Source: Desmodesmus armatus (lineage: Eukaryota > Chlorophyta > Chlorophyceae > Sphaeropleales > Scenedesmaceae). From it: a stretch of DNA of 64,000 nt. Position 1 is the first letter of the stretch, and each line of letters starts with the position of its first letter. The stretch spans positions 92,001-156,000 of the forward strand of contig VIIQ02000069.1 of assembly GCA_007449985.2 (NCBI GenBank), written 5' to 3'. Below the pieces are notes generated by a model. The model was not told the DNA's origin. It ran no database searches and was given only the letters and a program-made list of their open reading frames with translations. Positions 47,867 to 58,430 of the stretch are shown here, one piece after another. Made by a program: the position numbers and the translations under genes.

Positions 47867-50800
47867 TGCAGCAGTGATGGTGGGGGCAGGGTTAGTGTGT
47901 TGTGATGCACGAGGCTATGCAGCTTGGATGCCTGACAGCCTCAGGCTGCAGTATAGAAGCAGTGCATACTGGCGTGCTCACATGTGTGTGAGTGGCTTGA
48001 TACTTTCACGAAGCTATACACACACACACACACACGCGTAAGCACGTGAGTATGCCCTGCTTCTATACTACGTAAGCAGATGTCTGTGTGGGGTTCTGGC
48101 ACCGGTGCGCCCACAGGCGGCTGCCTAAACTTAGGCCTGAGCTGGGCTTGCTGCGCCTGTGCGCTTTCACTAACGTACGAATCCTTCTGAGTCTCTGCCA
48201 GCAGGTTTACAAGCACTGTCGAAGAGGCTTCAGCAGTGTATGTAAACGTACTGGCAGAGACTCAGTAGCATTCACTTCATTGTACATCAGTGGAAGCGCA
48301 CAGGCGCAGCAAGTCCCAGGTTGGGCAGCAGCCTGCGGTCGCACCGGTGCCAGAACCCCATGATTTAGTCTACTTACACCGTGACCAAATTACACACACA
48401 TCATCTGCAACAGACAGAGTATTACGGTGGCGGTGGTGTCAGTGTAAAGGACAGAGTGAGTGGAAGAGTCACAGGCGAGGACACTTGTTGACCATCCACG
48501 CGATAATTCTCCCCGGCCCCGCCACTCCCGCCGCCAAGACCCACACTCACATTGGAGACACTGCAACCCTGTAGGGCTGCACCCCGAGTGCTCCACACCC
48601 AGGGGCCCCACAGGGTAGCCCTCACACCCCAACCCAACCCAACCCAACCCAAACCAGTTGAACCCATCCCCTCCCAACACAACCCCTCAACATACAAATG
48701 TCAACTACAAAGCAAGCACACGCAGAAACATTCAGCATAACAGCCCTTCCTCACCCCTGCCCCTTACTCACATTGGTGACACTGCAACCCTGTAGGGCTG
48801 CGCCCCAGGTGCTCCACACCCAGGGGGCCCCACAGGGTAGCCCTCACACCGCACCATGTCGTGCCCATCCCTGTCTGCCATCGCGGCACTGTTGATCAGC
48901 CGCTGCGGCATCCGTATCGCACGCCGGGGCCTGCTGGCAGCCACAGTAGCAGCAGCACCGGCAGCAGTGTCGCTGCCGCCGTCATCACCCGCTGCTGCTG
49001 CTGCTGCTGCTTCTGAGCTGCCCGCCGGCGGCTGCTGCTGCTGCTGGTCCGCTACTTGGTAGGGGGCCTCGCTGCAGGAAGGAGTTGGCATGCCGTTTGT
49101 GAGGGCCTCCAGCTCCACACCTGTGCATCAGCAGGCATGCAAAACGAAACACCAGCAGCAAACACCAGCAGCAGCAAAGGTGGAACACAAGTGGGCACAA
49201 CTTGTGGAGCCCATCTTGAGCAACACCCTTGCCACGCCGTCATTAGTCATTCACGAGTACAACAGAGTACAACAAGCAGAGAGGATACAAGTATAGCTAG
49301 CATGTACAGGAGGAGTAGCCTTGCACCCTCAGTCATCTACTACTGCATTCAGGGCACTGAATACTATGCCAGTGCACGATACACACCAAAATACCCTCAA
49401 AAAAGCAGAGCCCACCCACCTGACATGAAGTGTCGCGGTGCTCCAGCGGCCACCTCCAACACCTGACCCTCCTCTAGTCCAGCTAGCTCCCCCTCCCTAG
49501 GTGCAAAGTCATGGTCAGCAGGCACCATAGACCCCAGGTCCACAGGCCTGGGAGTGTGCTCAGACCGGTACCCACCCCCACCCCCTGCTGCTGCCCCCAT
49601 GCTGCTGCTGCCGCCCGCTGCTGCTGCACCGCCGCCGCGGCCACCCCCACCCCCGGGGGACCCAACCCCCGCCCTCCGCGCGGCGCCAGCTGCCGCAGGG
49701 TGGTGGGAGCGTTGCCCGGCATGCCCCCAATCGAGCTGCTGCCGCTGCCGAATGCTGCCGGGTCGTCCAAGCCGCCGGCGGCTGCAGCCGCCGCAGCCGC
49801 CGCTGCTGCCGCTGCTGCTGCGTTGGTGCGGGGGCGCTTGGTGGGTGGCATGGGGCCGAGGTCGACACCCTCGCTGCCTGGTTGTCCCCCATAGCGACGC
49901 AGGAAGAACTCCATTTTAAAGGTCTCCAACAGCCTATAGCACATCAGGGAACAGATTATGGAGGGGGACTATTGAAAGCAAGCAAGATCACATAGACGGC
50001 AGGTCGTTGAGTCGTACCAAGCCCAACTACAGATCACGCTCCCCAGCGCTACCCCAGCCCCAGCTGAACCAGACGCCAGCCCCAGCTGAAACCCCATGCC
50101 CAGACCTAGGGAAAGAAGACGCTGCCCTCACCCCTCTGGTCGGTATCCCCACCCAGCTGAGGCCTCCGCCCCATGCCCAAAGATCGGGAAACAAGACACT
50201 GCCCTCACACCTCCAATCTGTGCAAAAGCCCACTCACTTGCCGGCATACTTGACTGTCTTCCAGCCGTCATCCGCCTTGCGTGTGGGGTTGACCAACCGC
50301 TTCAGGTAGATGGAGAAGGCACTGGGGGACTCAAAGTACATGTCTGTAACAAGACAAATACGCAGCAACAGCAGACAGCAATTTCCATCAGACACACGCA
50401 GCAGCAAAGGGGTTGACGTTGCTGGGGAACGTTTAGAAGGAGAGGCGAAGGGGGAGGGGGAACCCTTGCACTAAGGCAGTCAGGAAGTTGAAATACACGC
50501 AGAGACAGTGGCAGGAACTGCACCATGCAGTGGCAGCAACCAGTGGCTGATACGGTGCAAGGCTGATACGGTGCAAAAAAAGCAATGATTCAGTTGCAAA
50601 TTCAGAGCCTGGGGCCCAGGCTGGGGCGCTCAGAAGGCTTTCACGAGACACTACAATGCAGGGGTGCAGACATGAGGTGCTACGATGCTCCTGTGCCTCT
50701 GCCTCAGGCTCCAACTTATGCTGCTGCTCACGTCATTGTGCAGTTTCATGGCGCAGTTTCAAGGCAAAAACCACATCACTAACTAACTGAGCAACACCTA

Positions 50801-52727
50801 AACCCTGTGCAGGCACCAGAGCACTTCGCACCCCCCCCCCTGCATATGTTTGAGTTGCGCTGGGTTCAGTTGCTTGTGCTACCCGTCCTTCTGCTCTGGA
50901 CTGAGAGTGACCTACTTCCACACAGCCCTAACTCCAAAGCAGAATGTCACTGTGGTGCCGTGTGTACATTATGTACTCTCCTGCCCCAACTTTCCCCCAC
51001 CCCCACTCTCAAAGCATGCACACACAATGAAGGACAAAAGAGGTACGTGCCACCCTGCCTTCTTGAGCTAAATCCTTGCTGCCCTGCTCCGTTTGAGATC
51101 ACTGGTTGCATTACTTCTGCCAACACATCGGGGCTTTGAAGTGGCAACTGGCACTGCCGCGTGCAGTCAAGCCAGGGCAACACAACTCAAGCCCAAGGCA
51201 GCTGCAAAAGCGTCGCTGGTTTGGGTTCTGCTGTAACGAGATGGCTTCAGAACCATCTCAACAGATCATCCTCAAGCCATCTGGTTATGCTGAACCCACA
51301 CAAGCAGCGCTGCAGCAGCTCCCATCAGGCTGCAGTTGCTTGCTTGACAGATGCTTGAATGGTGTGGATGGCGTGAATGTAAGTGTGTCCGGGGCGGGGG
51401 GGGGGGGGGACACACTTGCTGCATGTCGGGAAATTCAGTTTCGCACCAGCTGCAGACAGCAGCACTTCGCACCAACGTTCACAAGCATGCACCGGCAACG
51501 ACACCAGCCTTGTGCTTCTGCTACTGCCAATATGCCCACATCACTTTGCAAGTACAGCTGCTGCGGGAAGGCGGAACAGGTATGACGCACCTTGTCGGCA
51601 GCAGCAATTCTTGCAAAGGTGGAGGCGCATTACACGAACAAAGAGCAAGCAGCACCACACACTCCAAATAAAGACTGCAGAGCTGCCCGGTGAACACAGT
51701 GGTAAGATGTGCCTTTGGTGCAGATTACTGCCAGTAGCATACACACCCTAGGTGCTGCCCTGTGGTGTACATGGGCCACACCACCCACTACTGCTGATAG
51801 TGTTGACACAGCGGCAGCTCAAACTCAGTTCATCCTGCCTTGACAAGACGTATGCTTATGCTGCTAGCCATCAAGGGTGTGATGCGGAGTTTGTTGGGGT
51901 GCTTTCATCGCTGAGTGTGAGTTTGCACAGCTACGTACTGCCTTAACGCATTGTGCGCCCCAGAAACGTGCACTGCTGCTATCGCCCCTGCAGGATGCTG
52001 CTGTCCTCCAATGCTGCTGCTACCCTCCCCTTCCACCTCAGCAAAGGGGTACCCTTCACATAGCTCTGCAGATCCTTTCGAATACCCGCCATTGCCCCCA
52101 TAACACAGCCCCCTCACATAAGCAGCTGCGCATAAAGCCGGAGTCAGCCAGCTGCAGTCCAGCACCCACTTACCTTTGAACCTGATGCGTCCCTCTGCTG
52201 TGAGGCTGGCGTGTGTGATCATGCCCTTGTATTCCACTGTGAGCACATCATCTGCTGGCGCCAACAGGCCCTCCTCAATCAAGCCCCTGAGGGTGACTGT
52301 GCCTGCTGGGCGCTTAGGCGCCTTGCGTATGCCCGTCTTGGGTGCTGGCTCCTTCTTCTTTCGGGACTGCGTAAGAGTGAGGAGGGAGGGCAACGGGCAA
52401 GGAAGGAGGGAAACAGATCGGAGCAGAGCATCGACTCTCTTCAACATACCAATGCATTCAACCAAGGGAAGTCAGAGTACCGGTAACTGCAAGTACCTAG
52501 AACTGTACACATGGACTGCAATTTCGTGAAAGTCAGCCTCCTGCTGCAGGGGGGGCAGCATGGCTGGCAGAGCACCCCACATGTCCACAGATCAGCACCA
52601 CTGTCAGCAACTGCTTCTGTTCGTGGCCATGCCGCACCTTCTGCACAGGCTCGTCATCTGAATCTTCATCTGAGTACTCCAGCATGCGATCATCAAAGTC
52701 TGGGTCGTGGTTTCTGCCTCTCCCCAT
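41601..52727 (-). CDS. MPND-like protein: RAMA domain plus JAMM/MPN+ deubiquitinase domain
   Basis: Eleven exons: complement(join(41601..42641,43178..43495,43853..44098,45068..45178,45643..45747,46286..46370,48772..49120,49420..49933,50238..50343,52174..52366,52638..52727)), about 1,050 aa. Exons 1-4 carry an acidic N-terminus, a basic patch (SRKKKEPAPK) and a RAMA domain (TVTLRGLIEEGLLAPADDVL, VEYKGMITHASL, ESPSAFSIYLKRLVNPTRK, GWKTVKYAGK). Exons 5-9 hold the MPN domain: RVAVSPIAEVMMDFHAHM, DRNEVIGLLAG with the catalytic Glu, and GWYHSHPSFPALPSVID, a complete JAMM motif (H-x-H-x7-S-x2-D). So the metalloprotease site looks active. RAMA plus MPN is the layout of animal MPND, a chromatin-linked relative of MYSM1. 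The C-terminal 347 codons are Ala/Gln-rich. Exon 4 as placed is one nucleotide out of phase with exon 5, within a C-rich stretch near 49580-49680; this is a hidden intron or an indel. The acceptor and donor choices elsewhere all keep frame. Confidence 0.8.
41640..42600 (-). repeat. CAG/GCN triplet-rich coding tract
   Basis: The last exon of the RAMA/MPN gene is built largely of GCN and CAG codons, giving long Ala and Gln runs (for example at about 42017-42049 and 42505-42560). Such tracts vary in length between strains and can be disordered or activation-type segments. Confidence 0.85.
44100..44185. repeat. TAGGGTGAGACGA minisatellite
   Basis: About seven imperfect copies of TAGGGTGAGAC(GAT) lie just behind the acceptor of a JAMM-gene exon, inside the intron 44099-45067. 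Confidence 0.8.
44351..44424 (-). tRNA. tRNA-Val (anticodon AAC)
   Basis: On the minus strand a complete cloverleaf can be folded: acceptor GATTCCG/CGGAATC (7 bp) with discriminator A; D arm containing TGGTGTAGTTGG (A box); anticodon stem TCTGT/ACAGA with loop CTAACAC, anticodon AAC; five-base variable loop; and T arm CCCAG-TTCAATC-CTGGG (B box). Length 74 nt, no intron. A T5 run about 30 nt downstream can end pol III transcription. It lies within an intron of the RAMA/MPN gene, on the same strand. CCA is not encoded, as in eukaryotes. Confidence 0.93.
44550..44692. repeat. Tandem duplication ending in (TGAG)n
   Basis: CTTACATGGTGTGGGCTGGG followed by a TCTTTCGGGG block and CAATGTAACGAACAATGAG occurs twice, starting at about 44551 and 44629. 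Each copy ends in a short TGAG repeat. The shape is like tandem 3' tails of a small retroelement, next to the tRNA gene. The assignment is tentative. Confidence 0.75.
44958..45870 (-). repeat. Partial copies of JAMM exons within introns
   Basis: Around the true exons 45068-45178 and 45643-45747 lie short copies of exon ends with their splice sites. IDDADQLQ plus GT (about 44961-44985) resembles IDIANQLQ of the first. AEVDPDDQCK plus GTGGG (about 45350-45378) and INAEMDPEGQFQ plus GTGAG (about 45506-45549) resemble VEMDPEDQFK of the second. CAG-RLLRVE (about 45843-45870) copies its start. The full-length reading was chosen because only it keeps frame and completes the MPN fold. Confidence 0.7.
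45420..45470. repeat. C-run followed by (CA)n
   Basis: A run of C at about 45430-45447 continues into CACACACACA and ACACACACAAACC. It is in an intron of the RAMA/MPN gene. Confidence 0.85.
46327..48180. repeat. Tandem array copying the start of the MPN exon
   Basis: A unit of 404 bp is repeated at about 47342-47745 and 47746-48149, with older, partial copies at 46327-46860 and 46960-47341. Each full unit contains, on the minus strand, the acceptor and first 44 nt of exon 46286-46370 (SAEVMMDFHAHMDRN) at 47347-47390 and 47751-47794. It then has a CAG tract, a GGATGCCTGACAGCCTCAGG block and a GTGTGTAGCTT...AAGCTACACAC hairpin. The copies lack the Glu of DRNEV and cannot encode a working site. 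All are inside one intron. Confidence 0.85.
48187..48265. repeat. Inverted repeat, stem about 32 bp
   Basis: CTGAGTCTCTGCCAG at 48187 pairs perfectly with CTGGCAGAGACTCAG ending at 48265; the next 17 nt (GGTTTACAAGCACTG and CAGTGTATGTAAAC) pair with a few mismatches. The loop, about 15 nt, contains GAAGAGGCTTC. Intronic hairpin in the RAMA/MPN gene. It could yield a small RNA. Confidence 0.75.
48544..48850. repeat. Duplication of the exon 48772 end
   Basis: An 80-bp block starting CACATTGGTGACACTGCAAC, with the AGGGTAGCCCTCACACC end, is at 48771-48850 (the true exon end, encoding EGYPVGPPGC to RVAVSP). It recurs at 48549-48630 in the intron. An (AACCC)n run (48631-48650) follows the intronic copy. 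Confidence 0.85.
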
Positions 52728-54548
52728 TGCGATGTGATGTCTGAAAAACGAACTGCTGTTCACCTGGGTGCAGGACGCCACAGACCTTTGCAGTGTCGAG
52801 ACAACCACTTAAGAGAATTGATTTCAGATCCGACGTGCCGTCCTGTGCCTGTGGACAAGCTGAGCCCTTATAACACAGCTTGAAACAATGTGGCCGCATC
52901 AACCAGCCTAGTTGCTGACTTTCGCAAGCGTGAGTGTGTTCGCGCCCGAAGCTGAGTCTTTTGCAGCGCAGGAGAGTGCGTCGGAAGCTCTGGCAAGCAC
53001 AAAGCAGAAGACCAGCAACAGGTGGGCGGCTGGTGGGCGCGTTTGGGTGTGCTAGCTGGTGGTTGCATAGCTGGTGGTTTTATAAGCTATCTAAATTGTC
53101 TTCTGGGGGGGGTTCTGGCATGTTGTGGGTGGGTTGCAAGCGTGATCACCGTTGCAGCAGCAGCAGCGGCAGGCGGCACTGGGCAGTGATGAAACATATC
53201 CCCTGTAGAGGCCTCTGGTCTCAGTGTCGGGAATGACTAATAATCAGAGCCCTTTTGCGCCGCATACATTGTCCGTTGCACCCAGCACTGTGCCACGGGT
53301 GGAAAGTTTAGCTGTTGAGCCACTCTGCCAGGCGCAAGAGTTGAATAAACCACCCAACAACAATACCACACGTATATTAGGCCTGGCTGTGACCGTCTGC
53401 CGTGCCTTGTTGCAAGTGGGGTCAGATCATGCATACTGCAATATATTTTCTTTCACTTGTAAAAGACATTGTACGTGTGATCCTTGCTCATCTGCTGACT
53501 GCTGTTGCGGTGCTGCTTGTCACTGCTGCTGTGTGTTGCTCAGGTATACCGTCAGGAGTCCTGCTGCTGTTAAGAACCAGCTCAGTTGCATTGAATTTCA
53601 AGCGCTTACAGCCAGCCAGCACCAGGCAGTCGGCTGCATAAAAAATGCGGCTGGTGGTGCTGCATCTGTCAGCAGCAGCAGCGTGTGTGCGTGCATCACC
53701 TATTGAGCCTGGGGCAGCAACAAACAATGCACTATTTCGGGTTACTATGAGCAACAACAACCATCATGGGTAGGGGCAGCTGCATGTGCATCGACCTGTC
53801 CGCATAGGCAGCACAAGGGCATTGCCAACCTGCACCCCAACACTATTGCCGGCAGCATCCGTCAACAGCAGCAACAGCGCATGCCCCAACTAGTTGGGCA
53901 TAGGGCACAGCATGCAGCAGTACAGCAAAGTGAAGGCGGGGGGTGGGGATCACTGCCGTGCCGTGGCGAGGTGTAGACGTCTTTTGATCAGATTATCGTG
54001 TCTCTGGGACAGTACTGTCCGACGAGGAGATTCCTCTGCTGCATGCTACATACAAGTTGCCAAACAGCCTTCTTCCTTGCAAACCTTTCATCTCAACACT
54101 ACCACACACGGGAGCATCCCATGCAGTCGTACCAAGTGCTTGCTTGCTGCTCTGAGAGGGTCCGTCTGGGGGCATGCTGGTGGCCCTTCAACGTGCAGGT
54201 GCACTAAGACACTGCTGGTGTGATTGCTGCAGAAAGCTGTCTGTTGCCAGTCTTCCTCAACAAGACTAACACCCTGATCTGCCTGACACATGTGAAACCA
54301 AGCATAATAAGCATGGACTCAACGCACGCCGTGTTGCCCGTTGAGACCGCCAGTGGACAACACAACGAGACGCTTGCTCACACCGTCACATGAGCAACTC
54401 ATTGTGTGTACAGAGCGCATTGCTGGTGGTGCAGTGAGTGTGCACTGTCCGTCAGGCACACGGCAGGCAGAACCTTGAGACACTGTGGAGATTGTGTCAC
54501 TGCACAAGGCCTCAATCACCCAACAACAGACATGCTCTTCCAGTGATC
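52728..54548. other. Intergenic between divergent genes
   Basis: Separates the start of the RAMA/MPN gene (52727, minus) from the plus-strand gene at 54549. Short frames only; no domain seen. Confidence 0.5.
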
Positions 54549-57500
54549 ATGAGTGACCCAGATCTTCAACATGGCCACTTCTGTGATCTCTGTGCCCTGC
54601 TACAGCCATGTTATGTCCGGTACCATACGGTAGGTCGACGCACACATCACCAATGCTGAAGGTGTACCTGCATAAAAATGTAATCGTCTAAATCAATCAG
54701 TATTTCACCTGTATCGGTCACAAGCAAGCCGCATCCCCAGCTTTCCCAAGACCGATGCCAAGTGTGCAGACGCTTTCTTAGACATCTATGCTCTCATCAA
54801 ACTCCTTAGGCGTGAAAACATGGCCCGTGCCAGCGATGCAGAGAGGTACCTGCAGCAGGTGTCAGAGCAGCTGCTGGCTTTGAAAGCAGCGAGCGCACAC
54901 CAGGAGGAATGCACAGCCCTGTCCGAGCTTCTGGAGGCATCTTGCAGCATTCTGCAGTACTGGCACAACAGCAGCATACACGATGCAAAAGTCAAGTCTG
55001 CTGGTGGGTGGTGACATGGCACCTTGGCACGCTGCTGCAGCTGGCACATCCAGCATACAGTCCAGCCCGCATGGAACCCTGCCACAGTGTCATGTATGTA
55101 AAGACCGCATCGTCATCGTTCCTGCTCACTGCTGCAGCTGATCCCGTCCTTTCTGTCCCTGCTGCCTGCTGCTACAGGCCAGCTGCTGCGTTTTGCTCTC
55201 GCCAAGGTGTCACGTGTGTCAGCAGCATGCAGCCCAGAGGCCTGTGCAGGACACCCCAGCACAGCACCTCCTGCAGTGGATGTGGTACATGAAGCCACCA
55301 GTGCGGCTGCAGACATACAGCTTGCTGTCTCAGCCCTGGCAACAGCCTTGCACTGGGACAAAGCCCAGCACAAACCCCAGACTGCAGGACACACGTTCAA
55401 GCAGCCCAGCACAGCAGGCGCCAGGACACGCAGTGGGCTTCGTGCATCCTCGGAGGCAGGAGCAGCAGCAGCTAGCTCAACAATAGTATCACGAAGCAGG
55501 CCCAGCAGCGGCAACGGCAGCAGCGGCCAGAGCCCATTTGCTCGTGCTGCTGCTGCGTCAGCACCAGCAGCCGTGCTGGCTGCTGCTGCTGCCAGCACAT
55601 CGCCAGCACAGCGCAGGACAAGCAGCAGCGCCGCAGGGGCACGAGGTTCGCAGCAGCGCAGGACCAGCAACAGCAGTGAAGTGGCCGAAGTCCTGCAGCC
55701 CAGTGACAGCCGCAGCAGCAGCATCAGCACAAGTGGCCATGATGGCAGTGCAGCGACAACACAGCCCAAGGCGTGCCTTACTAAAAGCAGCAGCAGCAGC
55801 TTAGCTTCATCCCAGCCTGGGTCCAACAAGCCCACGACAGCAGCAGCAAGTAAGCAAGTCCGCAGCCGTGGGCCTGCAAAGCAGCTACCCAGGAAGCAAG
55901 GCACCAAGGCTGCTGCTAGCAGCACCAGCAGCGGCAGCAAGGGGCAAGCAGCACCAACCTGCCCAGTGGAGGCCTTTGACAGCGTGAGTGTGCAGGACCC
56001 CCATGCAGCCCTGTCAATGCTGGAAAGTGGCACAGCAATGACAGAATCAGAGGCGCCACCAGCAGGTCCAGACGCTGACTCAGATGCAGCAGCCGCATCA
56101 GAACTTGAAGCAGCAGCAGCAGAAGATGCCGATGATGCGGCAGCTGCAGCAGCAGCCTGGGGTCCGAGCACCAGGCCACGCAGCGCCGCCGGCAGCAGTC
56201 CCTTCAGTGCGGCCAGCCCCAGCACAGCAAGGAAGCGGCGTGCAGCTGCAGAAGCAGCTGCTGCTGCTGCACCACCTGCTGGGGCTCTGCAGCAGCTGCT
56301 GGTGCCGGGCTCTCTGTGGAGCCTAGCTGCCGACAACGACGGCTTCGTCTGTCAGGACGCAGCGGCTGACACACTGCTGGGCAATGCAGTCAGCTGCCTG
56401 GCGGCAGCAGGGGCAGAGGAGGGAGAAGCAGCGGCAGCATCTGTGCCAGCGGGGGCGGTAGCAATGCTGTCAGCTTCACAGGCGGATGACAGTGGGGCTG
56501 ACTGTGTTTGTGAAGAGCCGGTATCTGGTCAGAGCAGTCAGCAGGAGGCAGCAACAGTGGTGGCGGCGGCAGCGGCAGCAGCGCGGGTTGGCTCTGCAGC
56601 GCTGAGCCTCAGTGACTCTGGGTCACACAGCGCAGTGGGTGCAGCAAGTTTGGAGCATGCGGTGGCAGCAGTAGCAGCAGAGGCGGGCTGTGCAGAATCA
56701 TTCTTAGAAGCAGCAGCAGCAGAGAGTGTCAGCCAGGAGCTGAAGAGCACCGCAGAGTTCCTGTTGCTCGAGCAGCGCTGCCAGCAGCAGCAGCAGCAGC
56801 AGCAGGGGGAGGATCGGGGTGCAGCCTCAGGCAACCCTCAAGGCTTGCCTGATGCCGCTGTGCCAGAAGCTGCTGAAGTTGTGGATGGTGCTGCTGCTGC
56901 TGCTGCTGCTGAGGCTGAGGCCTGCTCACAGGAGCTGTGCACAGCTGAACGGCCCAGCTGCAGCAGGAGCAGCAGCAGCAGGAGCAGCAGGCACAGTGAC
57001 AGCAGCAGCTTTCCCCGCCGCTTCAGCAGCAGGAGTGACAGCAGCAGGCTCAGCAGCAGCAACTCTCGCACAGCATCAGCCAACTTGCCAGCAGCCGCAG
57101 CATTGGCTGAGGCAGCATCAGCAGCAGGGGTGTCGCAGGCAGACACGCAGGAAGCACCTTCCTCAGCGGATGCTGCAAGGGCTGTGAGCTCATCTGATGC
57201 ATCAGGCCTGCAGCTGTTTGCTACCAGCCAGTTCTCAGAGAGCTACATGCTGCTGCAGGCCGGCAACGCAGCATACACTGCCGGGCGCTATGCTGCCGCT
57301 GCCAAGATCTACCAAGCTGCCATGGATGTGCTGCAGGACAGGGGGTTGGTGCTGGCAGGCCGAGCAGCAGCAGCACCACTGTCCCGCAACTCCAGCAGCA
57401 ACACAGCGGCGGCAGCAGCAGCAGCAGCAGCGGCAGAGGAGGGTGGTAGTGAGGAGGGCATGCTGCTGTGGTTGAAGTGCAGCCTCAATCTGGCGTGTTG

Positions 57501-58091
57501 TCACTTCCGGTTGGGGCACTACAGGCAGTGTGTGGCACAGTGCGACAGCCTGTTGGAAGGTGAGTCAACACAGGGCTTGTGCCAGCAGCTGGGCTGCTTT
57601 GACGCAGGCTGTCGTGCAGTGCATGCTCCAGATCCATCTGTCTTGCCTGATTTTTCTACCTTTCATGCCAGGGGGTTGGTGCACGCAGCGGCTCATGCCA
57701 GCAAACTGTTGTACGGCCAATACTTGAGTTTGCAGTGAGCAAAGTCCTGCTCCGGTTTTGCGGCCATTGTGCGAGCATTCAAAGAGGCCTCAGGCCTGGT
57801 AGGCACACACCCACATGCTGAGCACATGTTTATTTTGTGTACTGCTGCTGCTTCTGCCTGCTGTTTGCAGCTGACCCTGGCAACGCAGTGTGCCTCTGCC
57901 ACAGGGGACGTGCCCTGCTCATGTTGCACCAGCATGCAGCGGCACGTGCTGACCTCACCATGGCGCTGGGGATCCTGCAGGAGGAAAATGGCGGGAAAAC
58001 AGCAGGGGCCGGCCATGTGGCGCACATGGAGTTGAACGGCAGCTATTGGCAGCAGCGCATCCAGGGGCTGTTAGACAGCATGCCATGCTGA
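54549..58091 (+). CDS. Ala/Ser-rich protein with C-terminal TPR-like region
   Basis: Four exons: join(54549..54629,54751..55003,55178..57559,57871..58091); the sum is 2937 nt, 978 aa, with phases 0, 1 and 1 all consistent. The N-terminus has a cysteine cluster (HFCDLCALLQPC), then a helical segment (DAFLDIYALIKLLRRENMAR, YLQQVSEQLLALKAA, TALSELLEASCSIL). A long low-complexity Ala/Ser/Gln middle (about residues 200-720) is probably disordered. The C-terminus has TPR-like helices: SYMLLQAGNAAYTAGRYAAA, KIYQAAMDVLQ, then LWLKCSLNLACCHFRLGHY with RQCVAQCDSLLE, then AVCLCHRGRALLMLHQHAAA and RADLTMALGIL. The pattern (small residue at 8, Ala at 20, A/Y spacing) resembles TPR co-chaperones such as FKBP or UNC45-type proteins, but no enzyme domain accompanies it. 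Partner and function are unknown. Confidence 0.75.
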
Positions 58092-58199
58092 GCAGCGCTG
58101 GTGTGGGTAGACAGGCCTGAGGGTTGTTGCAGCTGTCCTGCAGGACAGTTGGGGAAGGGCAACAGCGGTGTCTGGCCTGCAGCACACGAAAAGCTGCAC

Positions 58200-58430
58200 A
58201 TCCCGGATCCTGAGTCCCGGGCATGACAGGGTTACAGGCAGACCAAGCAGGGTGGCAAAACTGAACGGCAATAAGGGTTGCTGTGCTGTAAAGTACCGCC
58301 TGCAGCATTGTGGGCTTGTGTGACACAAGAAGCTGCTATCCAGTCCCGGGCATGACAGGGTTACAGGCAGACCAAGCTGGGTGGTGAAGTTGGGACGGCA
58401 ATGAGGGTTGCTGTGCTGTGATAAGTACCA
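58200..58430. repeat. Direct repeat of about 95 bp, two copies
   Basis: The block from AGTCCCGGGCATGACAGGGT, through GTTACAGGCAGACCAAGC, to GAGGGTTGCTGTGCTGTGAT (or AAGGGTTGCTGTGCTGTAAA) appears at about 58211-58296 and 58340-58428. The first copy carries the TGTAA signal of the TPR-like gene and the second does not. Confidence 0.85.
58287..58291 (+). terminator. TGTAA poly(A) signal
   Basis: TGTAA lies about 195 nt after the stop of the TPR-like gene, in a context where no other signal was noticed. It is the standard green algal poly(A) signal. Confidence 0.5.

Noticed and set aside
53224..53706. 160-residue plus-strand frame upstream of the TPR-like gene
   Set aside because: Cys-rich from CTG/TGC triplets, no domain and no splice link to 54549.
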